A stretch of 64,000 nt of DNA, taken from assembly GCA_019096065.1 (NCBI GenBank), contig JAGUCH010000003.1, forward strand, positions 310,001 to 374,000, given 5' to 3'. The notes under the pieces were generated by a model, which saw nothing but the letters and a program-made list of their open reading frames with translations, was not told the DNA's origin and made no database searches. Both the position numbers and the translations under genes were made by a program. Position 1 is the first letter of the stretch, and every line of letters starts with the position of its first letter. The stretch is from Paracyclopina nana. Taxonomy: Eukaryota > Arthropoda > Copepoda > Cyclopoida > Cyclopettidae. Below, one piece after another: positions 36,619 through 47,200 of this stretch.

Positions 36619-37113
36619 AAATAGACCAAGTTCTAGCTTATATTGGCAATTCTCGTTTTGGCGTCTGTCTCTGACAAAACAATCCTGCTCGGGGAGAAGA
36701 ACTTGTCGACCTATGCGGCATATCCGCTTTTGTCCACGGTGGTCATTTTGAGCAGACAGTGAGCCAATTCGCGAGCAACCAGCTTGATCATTTCCAAGCC
36801 ATTTTCGTCATAGCATTATTTGCCATGTCATTTGGAGTTATGTCAACAAAGTGGCTGGCAGCAATTTGGGGCGTCAGGAGATCAAGTTCCTCACCGCGAA
36901 AAACCCAGGCGAGTTTGCCCACTGGAGCATTCTCATTTGAAAATAGACTTAGCTTCTAGCTTATATTGGCAATTCTCGTTTTGACGTCTGTCTCTGACAA
37001 AACAATCCCGCTCGGGGAGAAGAACTTGTCGACGTATGCGGCATATCCGCTTTTGTCCACGTTGGTCATTTTGAGCAGACAGTGAGTCAGTTCACGAGCG
37101 ACCAACTTGAACA
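36470..37113. repeat. 322-bp tandem duplication over DAP3 and RECQL5 3' ends
   Basis: DAP3 exon 6 (36516-36618) reappears at 36838-36940 and the RECQL5 C-terminal codons (from 36956 up to about 37113) reappear at about 36636-36790, each with an offset of 322 bp. The copies differ by a few percent. In the second DAP3 copy the reading frame is intact, with one D-to-N and one F-to-I change, and is preceded by an AG. Confidence 0.92.
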
Positions 37114-40100
37114 TTTCCTTGCTGCCAATGGATCCCTTTTTGAAATGAGGCACAAGCAGTTTGACCAAAAGATCCGCAGTCTCCATCTTGGCCTTTTTGT
37201 CCAATTTCTCATGCTGCTTGCTGACTTCATCATTGGGATCTTTGCTCTTGTGCTTCGATGTGCTAATCCTAGGTTTGTGAGGGCTCTCTCTTTTCTTATG
37301 AGGACTTGAACTCTCTCGTTGCTTATGAGGACTTGAACTCTCTCTTTTCTTGTGAGGACTTTCTTTCTTGGTAAAGGAAATCTGACCATGGTTACTTTTG
37401 TGGGGACTATTCTTATTGCCTGAGGTTTTAAGTAGGTTAGGTTTGGCCTCGCCAACTTCCACGCGAATTTTGATCTTTTTCTTGTCGGGTGGCGAGACTT
37501 TGCGAGGTGGCTTGAACGCCTTGTCAGGCTTCTTCTTTTCGGGAGTCTTTTGCTTCACCTTGAGCCTGTTGAGCCTCTCTTCCTGCTTCTTCTGCTCCTC
37601 CTCCTTTTTTCGCATTTTCAGCTCGAACGCGATGTGGTCGTTGCCCTCGGCCATTTGCTGCTGCAAACTCTTGATCGTCTCCTCCAGTTTGGCCACCTTT
37701 TCAGCAGTATCCTCTTCCTCCTCTTCTGCCTGGTCAGGCAGCTCATCGGGGTGATGCTCCGGCTCTGCTTCCTTGTCAATCATCTCTGTAGGCTTTTCAT
37801 CGGGCTCGGGCGAAGAGCTCGTTTCGCTTCCCTTGGCATCCAGATCTTCAACATCATCCTCTTCGTCGTCATCGCTGAGCCCGAGCATCTTCAGCTTCTC
37901 CTTGGCTTTGGGATCAGCTTCTCCATTTTGGATCCGTTCCTCTTCCAACTTTTTCGATAACTGGAGTGCAGTCTGAAAACCTGTCTTGACCTCGACTTTC
38001 TCTACAGTAGGTTCTTGTGGACTATCATGGACTGGAGGTGAGCACGCGTTCAGCACGACAGGGTGGACTTTCCACGCGTCAGTCTTGCCCTTGATCTCGG
38101 CCATCAGAAAGGCCATTCCGCGTCGGTACATGGTGACAACCTTGTTTTTCGTAAAGATCTTGTACTCCTCCTCAATGGCCAGGCTCTGAATGTCCAACGA
38201 GGCGAGCTTCTGCCCCTGTTCGTTGTCGCCGGATTTCTCGAAGGCGTCGTAGTTATTTCTGATGACGTTCTCGAGCAGGGCCAAGTAGCTTTCACGCTGC
38301 GACACTTCCAGCCCGGAGATCTTCTTGGTGGTGAACTCGGCTCCCCTGACCTTGGCACATCGCAGCGCCTCCTTCTCCTCCTTTTTCTTCTCCTTCTCCT
38401 TCTCCAGCTGCTGCTCCCGATTCAAGTTGCCCTTCCTCTTCTTGAACTCGCTCCGGATCAGAGCTTCTCGCTCTTGCTTGGCCCTTTTAGCCGCGGCCTC
38501 CTCGAAGCTGCTCCCATCTGCGTCGTCGTTGTCAACCATGTCCTCAAAGGAGCGCTTCTTCGACCCTCCCTTGCCACCTTCGTAGAGATCCGTGTCGAGA
38601 TCGCAGTCCCCGTTGGTGATGACCAGTCCGGAGGAGCCGTAATTGCCGCTCGCTTTCGACACGAGGAAATCCGTGTAGACTTTCAGCTTTTTCTCCGCCT
38701 CTTTGGGGTTCGCGCACACGTCGCATTTATCCTCGCAAGGATAAACTTTGTCGCCGAAGAACTCACTGAACACTCCGTGTCGACACCGGTTCGCCGACTC
38801 GCAATACTTGATCATCGTCTGGAAGCTCTTGATCGTCGTCTTCACCTGCTGCTTCTTCTTCTCGGTTTTGGCCTTGGCCAGCTCCTTCTTGAGCAGAAAG
38901 GTCATCGTTTCGCGCTCCTGCCGCGTGTAGTAAATGCGGCACTTGGCGGGGAACCCGTCTCGACCCGCCCGACCCGATTCTTGGTAGTAGCCGGCGACAC
39001 TTTGGGGAGCACACCAGTGCACGACGAACCTCACGGGGCCTTTGTCGACGCCCATGCCGAAGGAGATGGTGGCCACAATCACGGCCACTTTGCCGCTCAT
39101 CCACTCGTCCTGGACTTGCGACCGCTCAGAGTCCTTGAGGCCAGCGTGATACGCCTTGGTGTGGATGCCGCGTTTCTCCATTTGGTAGGCCAACTCCTCG
39201 GTGCCGTCTCGTGTGCGGCAGTAAATGATTCCACAGCCGCTCTGCGGCGTCCTCTCATCGCCAAGATCATCTCCGAGGCAAGACTCGATGAATTCCTTCA
39301 GATCGTCAAATTCTTCGTGGCCATGGAAGGCGTCGCTGTAGATCACGTCGTAGTACAGGTTGGACCGAAAGCAGGGAGTCTTGAACTTTTTAAAGTTCTG
39401 CCCGAACTTGAGGCTTTTGATGACGTCCTCGACGACAGCGGCCGAGGCTGTCGCCGTGAGGGCTGCCCAGGGCACCTTTTTGGTGATGGCCCTCAGCTTG
39501 CCGAGTTTCAGGTAGTCTGGACGGAAGTCGTGGCCCCAGGCCGACACGCAGTGCGCCTCGTCGACCACGAAGTAGGCGAGCTTGTCGTACTTCACCAGGT
39601 TCTCGAGAACGTTCTTGAACGTGCTCGTGGCACACTGCTCCGGAGTCACGTATAAAAACCTCGTGTTGGGCACTACGCAGCTCAGATCAGCCAGCACGCG
39701 TTTCCTCTCCTTGTCACCTGGCAATAATATTAAGGATTAACTTCTTTTAAAGGTAAATTAGTGAAGCATACCCTGCTTGGAGTTGATGGTGTTGGCAGTG
39801 ATGGGAATCTGCCGTAAGTGGTCGATTTGGTCGCGAATCAGAGCGATGAGAGGTGACACGACAACTGTCACTTTTCGCTCGGCCATCGCTCCGGGAAGCT
39901 GGAAAATGAGCGACTTTCCCGACCCGGTCGGCATCGACACGAACACGTCGTACTCCCCGGTCAACAGGCACGAAATGGCGGCCTTCTGGAAGGCCGAGCG
40001 AAACCCGTTGTGGCCAAATTTCCGCTTGAGAATGCTGAGCAAAAGTCCCTCGTCGATGGCGGCGTAGGGATTTTTGGCCGCCGAGGGCTTTTTCTCCTCA

Positions 40101-40189
40101 GTTTCCTCCGATTCGGAAGCCGAGGGGGAAATGTCATGCTGCTTTTTCTTCGTCACTCGTTTTGCTGGGGCTCGATGTTTTGCGCTCAT
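36956..40189 (-). CDS. RECQL5: RecQ helicase, RECQL5 type
   Basis: Two exons, 40189-39772 and 39717-36956, join in phase to give 1059 residues. Walker A is PTGSGKS at 87-93 and the DEAH box (VVDEAHC) is at 192-195; YCRTRDGTEEL, ATISFGMGVDK and YYQESGRAGRDG are helicase motifs IV-VI. A Zn-binding region follows (CESANRCRHG, CEDKCDVC). The ISGLEVSQRESYLALLENVI segment matches the RecQ5 KIX-like region, and the Lys/Glu/Ser-rich linker ends in an SRI-like domain (METADLLVKLLVPHF). RECQL5 unwinds DNA, disrupts RAD51 filaments and binds RNA polymerase II. The 530-codon open frame on the opposite strand (38063-39655) is a shadow. The linker contains a tandem SPHKKRES repeat. A hAT-like element lies 45 bp upstream of the ATG. 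Length and domains match the family. Confidence 0.95.
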
Positions 40190-40233
40190 TCTGTTCGCGG
40201 AATTTTGAGCAGCAGCACAAAAATAAATGGAAC

Positions 40234-40723
40234 TAGTGATGGAACGAGTTTCAGCTTGGCTTGAAAGCTTGAAGCTAAAACCCAGCTTGAGCTACATAAG
40301 CAAAAAGCTTGGGATAGCTCGAACCAAATTTTGAAAAGCTTGAAAAAGCTTGAATCCAAAAAATACAAAGCTTGAAAAAGCTTGACGCCAAAAAATTTCA
40401 AAACTTTATCCACTTTTTATCAAAACAAAAAAGGGCAAATTCTAAAATTAGCAAATACTTGAGGGAGTGAAGGACTTAATCAAAGTTAAAGCTATTTCTG
40501 TCTTTATTTGCGCTTTTTGGGTAATTTTGTCAAATCTGGTGACTAATTGCCATTTTTATGTCAAAATACTAAAAAAGTGAAAAGCTTGAAAAAAGCTTGA
40601 AATGTGAAATTTCGAGCTTGAAAAAGCTTGATAATAATTTTCAAAAGCTTGGGATCGCTCGAACACATTTCTAAAAGCTTGAAGCTTGATCAAGCTGAAA
40701 ATTTCCGGCTCGTTCCATCACTA
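40234..40723. mobile_element. hAT-like non-autonomous element with 8-bp TSD
   Basis: The ends 'tagtgatggaacgag' and 'ctcgttccatcacta' are inverted repeats, and both flanks carry AATGGAAC (40226-40233 and 40724-40731), an 8-bp target-site duplication as made by hAT transposases. The 490-bp interior is built from 'aagcttgaaaaagcttga' repeats and encodes nothing. It lies in the RECQL5 promoter or 5' UTR. Confidence 0.88.
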
Positions 40724-40989
40724 AATGGAACACAATTTGTAAACAAACAGCAGCAGCGTGTCCAGCTACTTTTCTGGCATTGCGTCTGGTAGCGCTTCCT
40801 TTCTATAAAACGCCAACTTTGTCTCAAAGATTCTACTAGAACCTAATGATCCTTCGAAAAGGGTTACGCGCATGTGTCCAGCTCCACGAAAAAGGCTGAA
40901 AAGTTAAAACCCACAAAAACACAGCATCATAGATTTGTTGATTGCCTTCGCAGAAATTAGCACCTGTTTTATAAGAATGATATTTCATA

Positions 40990-42195
40990 TAATAGGAGTT
41001 GTATCACAGAAAATTGTATCATGAGGTATTATATACGTATAAATGTAGTATAATAGCCTTTTGCCTCATCATAGTTACATGTTTCATAGTGAAATGTGTC
41101 ATAGCACTTTGTATCATAAGGAAATATATCATGTTGTATCATAGTGAAATGTACAATCATGGGGAAATGTATCGTAGGAAAATGTATCATAGCATTTTGT
41201 GTCATAGAGAAATGTATCATAGGAAAATGTATCATAGAGAAATGTATCATAGGGAAATGTATCATAGCATTTTGTTTCTCAGGGAAATGTATCATAGCAT
41301 TTTGCATCATAGGAAAATGTATCATAGCATTTTTGTATCATAGGAAAATGTATCATAGCATTTTTGTATCATAGGAAATGTATCATAGCATTTTTGTATC
41401 ATAGGAAAATGTATCATAGCAATTTGTATCATAGGAAATGTATCACAGCATTTTTGTATCATAGGAAAATGTATCATAGCAATTTGTATCATAGGGAAAT
41501 GTATCATAGCATTTTGTATCATAGGAAAATGTACTATCACAGGAAAATGTATCATAGGGAAATGTATCATAGCATTTTGTATCATAGGGAAATGTACTAT
41601 CACAGGAAAATGTATCATAGGGAAATGTACTATCACAGGGAAATGTATCATAGCATTTTTGTATCATAGGGAAATGTATCATAGCATTTTTGTATCATAG
41701 GGAAATGTATCATAGCATTTTGTATCATAGGGAAATGTACTATCACAGGAAAATGTATCATAGCATTTTGTGTCTTAGAGAAATGTATCATAGGAAAATG
41801 ATTTTGTAATCATAGGGAAATGTATCATAGCATTTTGTATCATAGGGAAATGTACTATCACAGGAAAATGTATCATAGCATTTTGTGTCTTAGAGAAATG
41901 TATCATAGGAAAATGATTTACTAATCCTAGGAAAATGTATCATAGCATTTTGTATCATAGGGAAATATATCATAGAATTTTGCATCATAGGAAAATGTAT
42001 CATAGCATTTTGTTTCACAAGGAAATGTATCATAGCATTTTATATTATAGGGAAACGTATCATAGCATTTTGTATCATAGGGAAATGTACTATCACAGGA
42101 AAATGTATCATAGGGAAATGTACTATCACAGGAAAATGTATCATAGGGAAATGTACTATCACAGGAAAATGTAACATAGCATTTTGTATCATAAG
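40990..42195. repeat. Satellite of 'atgtatcatag' repeats
   Basis: About 1.2 kb of imperfect copies of a ~30-bp unit such as 'aatgtatcatagcatttt' plus 'gtatcataggga', with a second variant containing 'tactatcacagg'. Higher-order repeats of about 100-120 bp are visible (for example 41710-41880). All frames stay open over parts of it because the unit is near a multiple of 3, giving false Met/His/Tyr-rich proteins. A short reversed fragment lies at 42400-42470. Confidence 0.95.
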
Positions 42196-43262
42196 GAACT
42201 ACAGCTGATCAAAAGAATGTTTGAAATACTGCTTATCAAATATGACTCAGAAGAACAATTTCAGCTGGCTGATGCTAAGTGCTTGGTTGTGATTCAAGGT
42301 TGGCCTTCGAAGTCGCCTTTTGATGTTCTTTTGAATTGACCTCATCCTTAGCACTTCAAAAAAAAAACATCCCATTTCAGCTGATCAAAATACTACATAA
42401 AACAAAGTGCTATGATACATTTCCGTGTGATACAAAATGCTATGATACATTTCCCTATGATACAAAATGGCACAAATCCTTCTTCGGGTCTGGTGCGCAT
42501 TTCAATTAAAATTTGCTAGTATGAGACAAATGTTCATGGGGCAAAATCTAAGCATTTTTTCTAAAGCTGGAAACGAATATTATGAATTAATTGTATTTGC
42601 GTTAATGAATAGGCCAAGAAATGACGAACGGTGACGGGTTAAATTGGGTATGTATACATCATTGAAGATTAGCAAGTGACGTATGTAGTACGTAGACACA
42701 TAAGTAAGTGCCTAATTAATGATGAATGAATGCATTATAAGCATGTATGCAAGAAACTTCCATAGCAATTCAGGGCCAGGTCATTAGACTAATTACACAT
42801 TAGCGATGTTTTTCGCATGTTTTTCAGGTTTTCCAGCATGAATTGACCCCATGCATGGAACTGCGTACGTAAACTGTGACCTCTGCTGCAGCAGCATTTC
42901 AATCTTTGATCGTGTGCTGAAAAAAAATTGACAATTGCTGCTCCAGCTCTCATTGTTTGTCCAAGTGGTGTCGAATTTTGAGTGTGCGCTCCGAATGTCA
43001 TTACCTAATTCCTCCTTTGTAGCAGTAAAAAAAAGAAGCCTGTTGTCAATGGCCAAAGCGAAACTGGAATGAACCGATATCGCTAAAAAAGCTAGACTGT
43101 TCCTCGACACTTTAGTGCTCAAAGAACTGCTGGCATCAAAAGGCTGCTGCTGTCAATACATAGATCCCACCTTTTAAAAGTGACAACGATGCTAAGGCCT
43201 GGAATAGTCACAGTAGCAATAAAGGGAGAGATAATCCTGAACGAGAAAGCTGCCGCTGCAAG
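42196..43262. other. Gene-free stretch before secreted-peptide gene
   Basis: Apart from the reversed satellite fragment at 42400-42470 I see no repeat. A minus-strand open frame at 42793-43122 (109 codons) starts with a signal-like hydrophobic stretch, but it lacks supporting splice or promoter signals and I do not call it. Confidence 0.4.
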
Positions 43263-43270
43263 TATATAAA
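43263..43270 (+). promoter_or_regulatory. TATA box of secreted-peptide gene
   Basis: TATATAAA lies about 145 bp upstream of the ATG. A probable noncoding first exon runs from about 43295 to a GTGAGT donor near 43343, and the coding exon begins after an AG at 43406-43407. Confidence 0.6.
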
Positions 43271-43408
43271 GGCCTAAGGCCAATTGCTTCTCCTCTCACA
43301 GTTTGGCCTTCTCCTCACCTGCACAGACATAATAAATCTTCTGAGTGAGTATATACACGCAATCACATTATATTCATGAATATAGATACAAATCCGGGCG
43401 ATTTCAGT

Positions 43409-44186
43409 ATGAGGATTTGTGTAGTCATTGCCCTGGCCACTCTTGTCATTTTGGCTGAAGCCTCCAACAACTCCCAACGACAGAGGGCTTTGACCTCTCG
43501 AGCCGTTCGACTCAACAGCCAGCAAATTCACACCGTAAGAATAATGCATTGAATATTTAAAATTAGACAATGGCATCATTTCACCACATATCTAAATATA
43601 GGAGCAATCGAAAGGGACTCTGAGGAATATGGTTGCTCGGGTGATGAAACGCGGTGATCCGACCTTGTCCAAACTCGTTTCACGAGTCATGAAGAAATCC
43701 AACCTAAGAGGTGATTTTCATTTTTTATGCATCGAGCTCCCGGGGAACATAAAGTAGGGCAGTGAAAGAGCCCAGTGGTTTGAGTGTAGTAGTCTAAATT
43801 CAGCCGTCTCAGGTTCGAATCCCGGTCATGCTTTTTGATTTAAAACTTTTTTCTAAATTAATAATTATATAATTACTTTATGTCCTCCAAAGTTGAATCC
43901 CGGGCTATGAAATATTCAAAATCCCCCAAATTACTCAGAAAGAATTGTGACAGAAAAAACTGAATTATAACGCGAGGAAATCGTTTTATAGCACATAAAA
44001 AACATCACGGTTGCTATGCGTGATTGACGACAAAAACATATACTAGCAAATCACCCAAAGTACCTCTACTCTCTTAATGCTGATGAATTAATAATGTGAT
44101 GCCTTGCATTTTCAGACAGAAATGTGAAAGAAACCGACTTTGAAGAAGAAGTGCGAGCGTTGTTCCTCAAGAAAAATATGCTCTAG
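43409..44186 (+). CDS. Small secreted peptide precursor, unknown family
   Basis: Three coding exons, 43409-43534, 43602-43710 and 44116-44186, join in phase to give 101 residues. The first 19 residues (MRICVVIALATLVILAEAS) form a signal peptide. The mature part has no cysteine and contains an internal repeat, MVARVMKR then LVSRVMKK, in a basic amphipathic stretch, followed by an acidic C-terminus (KETDFEEEVRALFLKK). KR and KK pairs could be cleavage sites. The TATA box, short 5' exon and AATAAA at 44255-44260 support a strongly expressed small gene. It could be a peptide hormone, an antimicrobial peptide or another secreted effector; I do not recognise it. Its second intron holds composite element D. 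It converges with the oxysterol-binding protein gene, 80 bp away. Confidence 0.75.
43735..43994 (+). mobile_element. Composite TIR/tRNA-like element, truncated copy D
   Basis: In the intron 43711-44115. From left to right it has a fragment like the hairpin arm of copy C ('ataaagtaggg'), a tRNA-like sequence (43759-43831), and then the reverse of copy C's left part ('cccccaaattactcag', 'gaattataacgcgaggaaat'). It is thus a reversed, shortened member of the same family. Confidence 0.7.
43759..43831 (+). ncRNA. tRNA-like sequence in copy D
   Basis: Has an A-box-like segment (AGCCCAGTGGTTTGAGTG), a perfect B box (GGTTCGAATCC) and a TTTTT run directly after it. The acceptor and anticodon stems pair poorly, so it is probably a pseudo-tRNA or Pol III promoter of a repeat, not a working tRNA gene. 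Confidence 0.5.
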
Positions 44187-44266
44187 AGTGTATAAATAAT
44201 ATTGCTATATAATTCATCAAAAATCGGTTGGTGAGAAAAGTCTAAAAAAGGAACAATAAAATGTGA

Positions 44267-47200
44267 TCACCACAATTGTGTTAAATTCAGGCCCTGGAAG
44301 CCAGGATCTGCTCGTTTGCTCCAGTACTCGTTCGTGAATGTCCAGCATTGGGAGTCCTTGCGGAACCACTGAGGATTATGGTGGACTCCGGATTCCTCCA
44401 GGCCTAAACGTCGTTCCCTTTGAGCCTGCTCCAGCTTCAGCTTGAGCGTTTCAGCCTCAGACACTTGGCCCTCCTGAAAATTAATTTTTTGAGTACATTC
44501 CATTTTTTACATTGGCTGTCACCAGGCCAATTTTGCCAATAATCGAATGTCAATAAAATAGCAGTATTCCATGAAGGCAAAATATGAATTACCTCAAGAG
44601 CTCTTTGGTCGGGCCTGAATCTGGTGTCAGTGATGGGAAGAAAAGACCTCTCCGAGTCCAGGATCTCGTTCAGCTCAATCGCGAACCTGGATAATACATG
44701 CTCATATAAAAGGATTCACAGATGCAATGGGGATTTTTTACCTTGAGAAGCCATAGAAAAGCTCACTGTCGTTGGGCAGAGCTCCTGGCCTCCAAATGCA
44801 CCTGGCTGAGGGAGCCTGGCCGCAATAGAGAGCCTCGGTGCAAATGCCGAAAAGGTGCTGCAACACTTTGCCTGGAAATATCGGTTTCAACATCATATAT
44901 GACGAAAAGCAGGTTTCTCAGGAAGCAGATTTTGGAAATGACCCATATTTCAAGGTCCAATTAGTAACTTCCTACAGGCACCAAAAAAAGCGAGCCTTTT
45001 TCCATATTTTCTTGCAGATGTCGAACGAGCCAAAATTTGAGTATAATGAGGATTTTGTAACAATTCTGAGGGAAACAGTTTAAAATGGCTTCATTAAAAA
45101 GGATCAATTGCAGTTTTGGCACAAGTGACAGTCTTACACCAAAAATTCATGCAAAAATGTCAACTTTCATAAAATACAGTAGCTGAGTCAAAATGTTGGG
45201 TTAATTGCTGTGAATGTACAATTTTTATACGTAAGCAAAAATAATCCGCAAGATGGAGCATCGATTTGTTTTGACAGAGTTCGCGCTCACTGCTTAAAGT
45301 TTCCGCCATTCGTTTACCAAAAATGCCAAAAAGCATAAATAGCTAAAAAATCCACTCCTGGTATTTTGTAATGCAAAACCACCCAAATTAAATCTCTTGG
45401 TGCAGTATGTAACTAGGCCATTAAAAAAGGCTATTTATGGAACTAATAACGATTATAATTAAGGAGAAATTGCAATTATGACTAAAACTCGCGCTTTTTA
45501 GGCGATCATAATTATTCCATGAAATCGTGATTAGAGGGTTCGTTTTGTGATGCTCATGATAATAAGATAATGAGCTGAGCCAATAATTAGGTAGACTTAT
45601 ACCGAAATTGGCTGTTCCCAAGCATCTCCAAATTGGAAGCTTCGAGATAAAAAGTTTCTTTGGAACCATTCTAATGCCACCAGATTTTCCATGATGCTCG
45701 AGCAAATTATTCCACATGCCAATTAAGATCCTTTAACCACTAAATTGGCCATTTAATTAAGAAGCTATGAGAAATGTCACTTAGCGCGGAATCGAAAATT
45801 GCCGCACATTATCCCATTACACGAGTAATTGAGAAAATTGAAAAATTGAAAATTAAAGGAGTTGCTTTCTAAAATAAAAAAGTTACCTTTGGGTCCGTTG
45901 ATTGTGCCAATGACCTCGTGCCTTTTGCCAGTTGTCCAGTAGCCAGAAGCCTTGAGGAACTCAAGTTTGCACGTCAAGTTCTTTGAGCTGTCACTGGTAT
46001 TGATGGCTTTCTTTTGGATTTGACACTCGCCGTAGAGGTCAGCCCATCGATCCGAGCCAGAACTGAACAAGTTGTGAATGCAAGTGGTAATCTAGATGAG
46101 GGGGAAGAAAAAAAACATTATCCACTGCGGAAAAATACTCTTGTAATAATCACTGGTTGAATCTGGATGTGAAAGTGGCTTTGGAAGAGATTCAATTTGG
46201 TAATTTTATCAGCATAATAATCCTCTCAAGTGGAAAAGTCCCTCTTTGGAAATTTTATATGATGGAAAGCAATTTTCGCATGTGTAATTCAGTTTACCAA
46301 TTCGTCTCGGTTTATTCAACTACACACATATACAAGCTCTCACCTTCTACTTTATCAAGTGACACACATTATAAAGTATTTTATAAGGTGTGTCGCTCCT
46401 TTGTATGACCAGAGACCATGATAATGTAAATCCCATAGCAGAAAAAATGCCTTATTCTCGTATGGGGATCGAACCCTGATCATCAAGATAAAGAGTACCT
46501 ATACAGGTTTAGTTAATAATACTGTTGCTAACAGTGACATTTGTACTCAGCTAAGCTAGTAGAAGAGTAGTCTTTTTCTGAGATACCAGACAAAACTTAA
46601 TATAACACATCGTTTAGCTCCAATAATTGCCAAATTCAAAATGCACAATTTTTAATTGATTGATTAACGCTTTCAGCTGCTCTTGCACTACTGAGGGCCT
46701 CTCAACCCAAGCCTTCAAAGTGATGGATCAGATGCTAAGTCGAGATTGCATGATCTGGTAACTTCATTTACATTTGAAAATTACTTTCCATCATATAAAA
46801 TCGTATATGTATGTATGTTAACAGTATACAAAACAAGCTAATAAAATACCTGAGCTCATTTTGTAAAGTAAAAATCTCGTAGCATCACTTGGCTCTGACA
46901 AGCTCGAGCCTGCAAAGTTGCCACTAGATTTTTACTCTACAAAAGTTGCTCAGCTATTTTATTAGCTTGTTTTATAAATTGTTTACATATATAAATAGAT
47001 ATTACTAGCTGCCACAACTCTAATTATTGCCAAAAGAAAGAGTACACTTTTTTCCCAATATGTACGTACCTTGTTCCATGTGTACTGCTCCTTTGATCCA
47101 TCTGACAAGACTAGCATCAAACTGACAATTCCTTCAGGTTGAAATTCCATGGACTGCAAAAGCATTTTTATTTATTTGATTTAAGGTTTAAGGATTTGGT

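Noticed and set aside
38063-39655. 530-codon open frame on the plus strand
   Set aside because: It lies exactly opposite the RECQL5 helicase exon and has the Leu/Val/Glu-rich make-up of an antisense frame in GC-rich coding DNA. The helicase motifs on the minus strand are unambiguous.
40999-42174. Several Met/His/Tyr-rich open frames on both strands
   Set aside because: They are translations of the 'atgtatcatag' satellite; every frame is periodic.
42793-43122. Minus-strand 109-codon frame with a hydrophobic start
   Set aside because: The signal-like part is not preceded by a promoter motif and the remainder is low in similarity to anything. A possible donor lies inside it. Too weak to call a gene.
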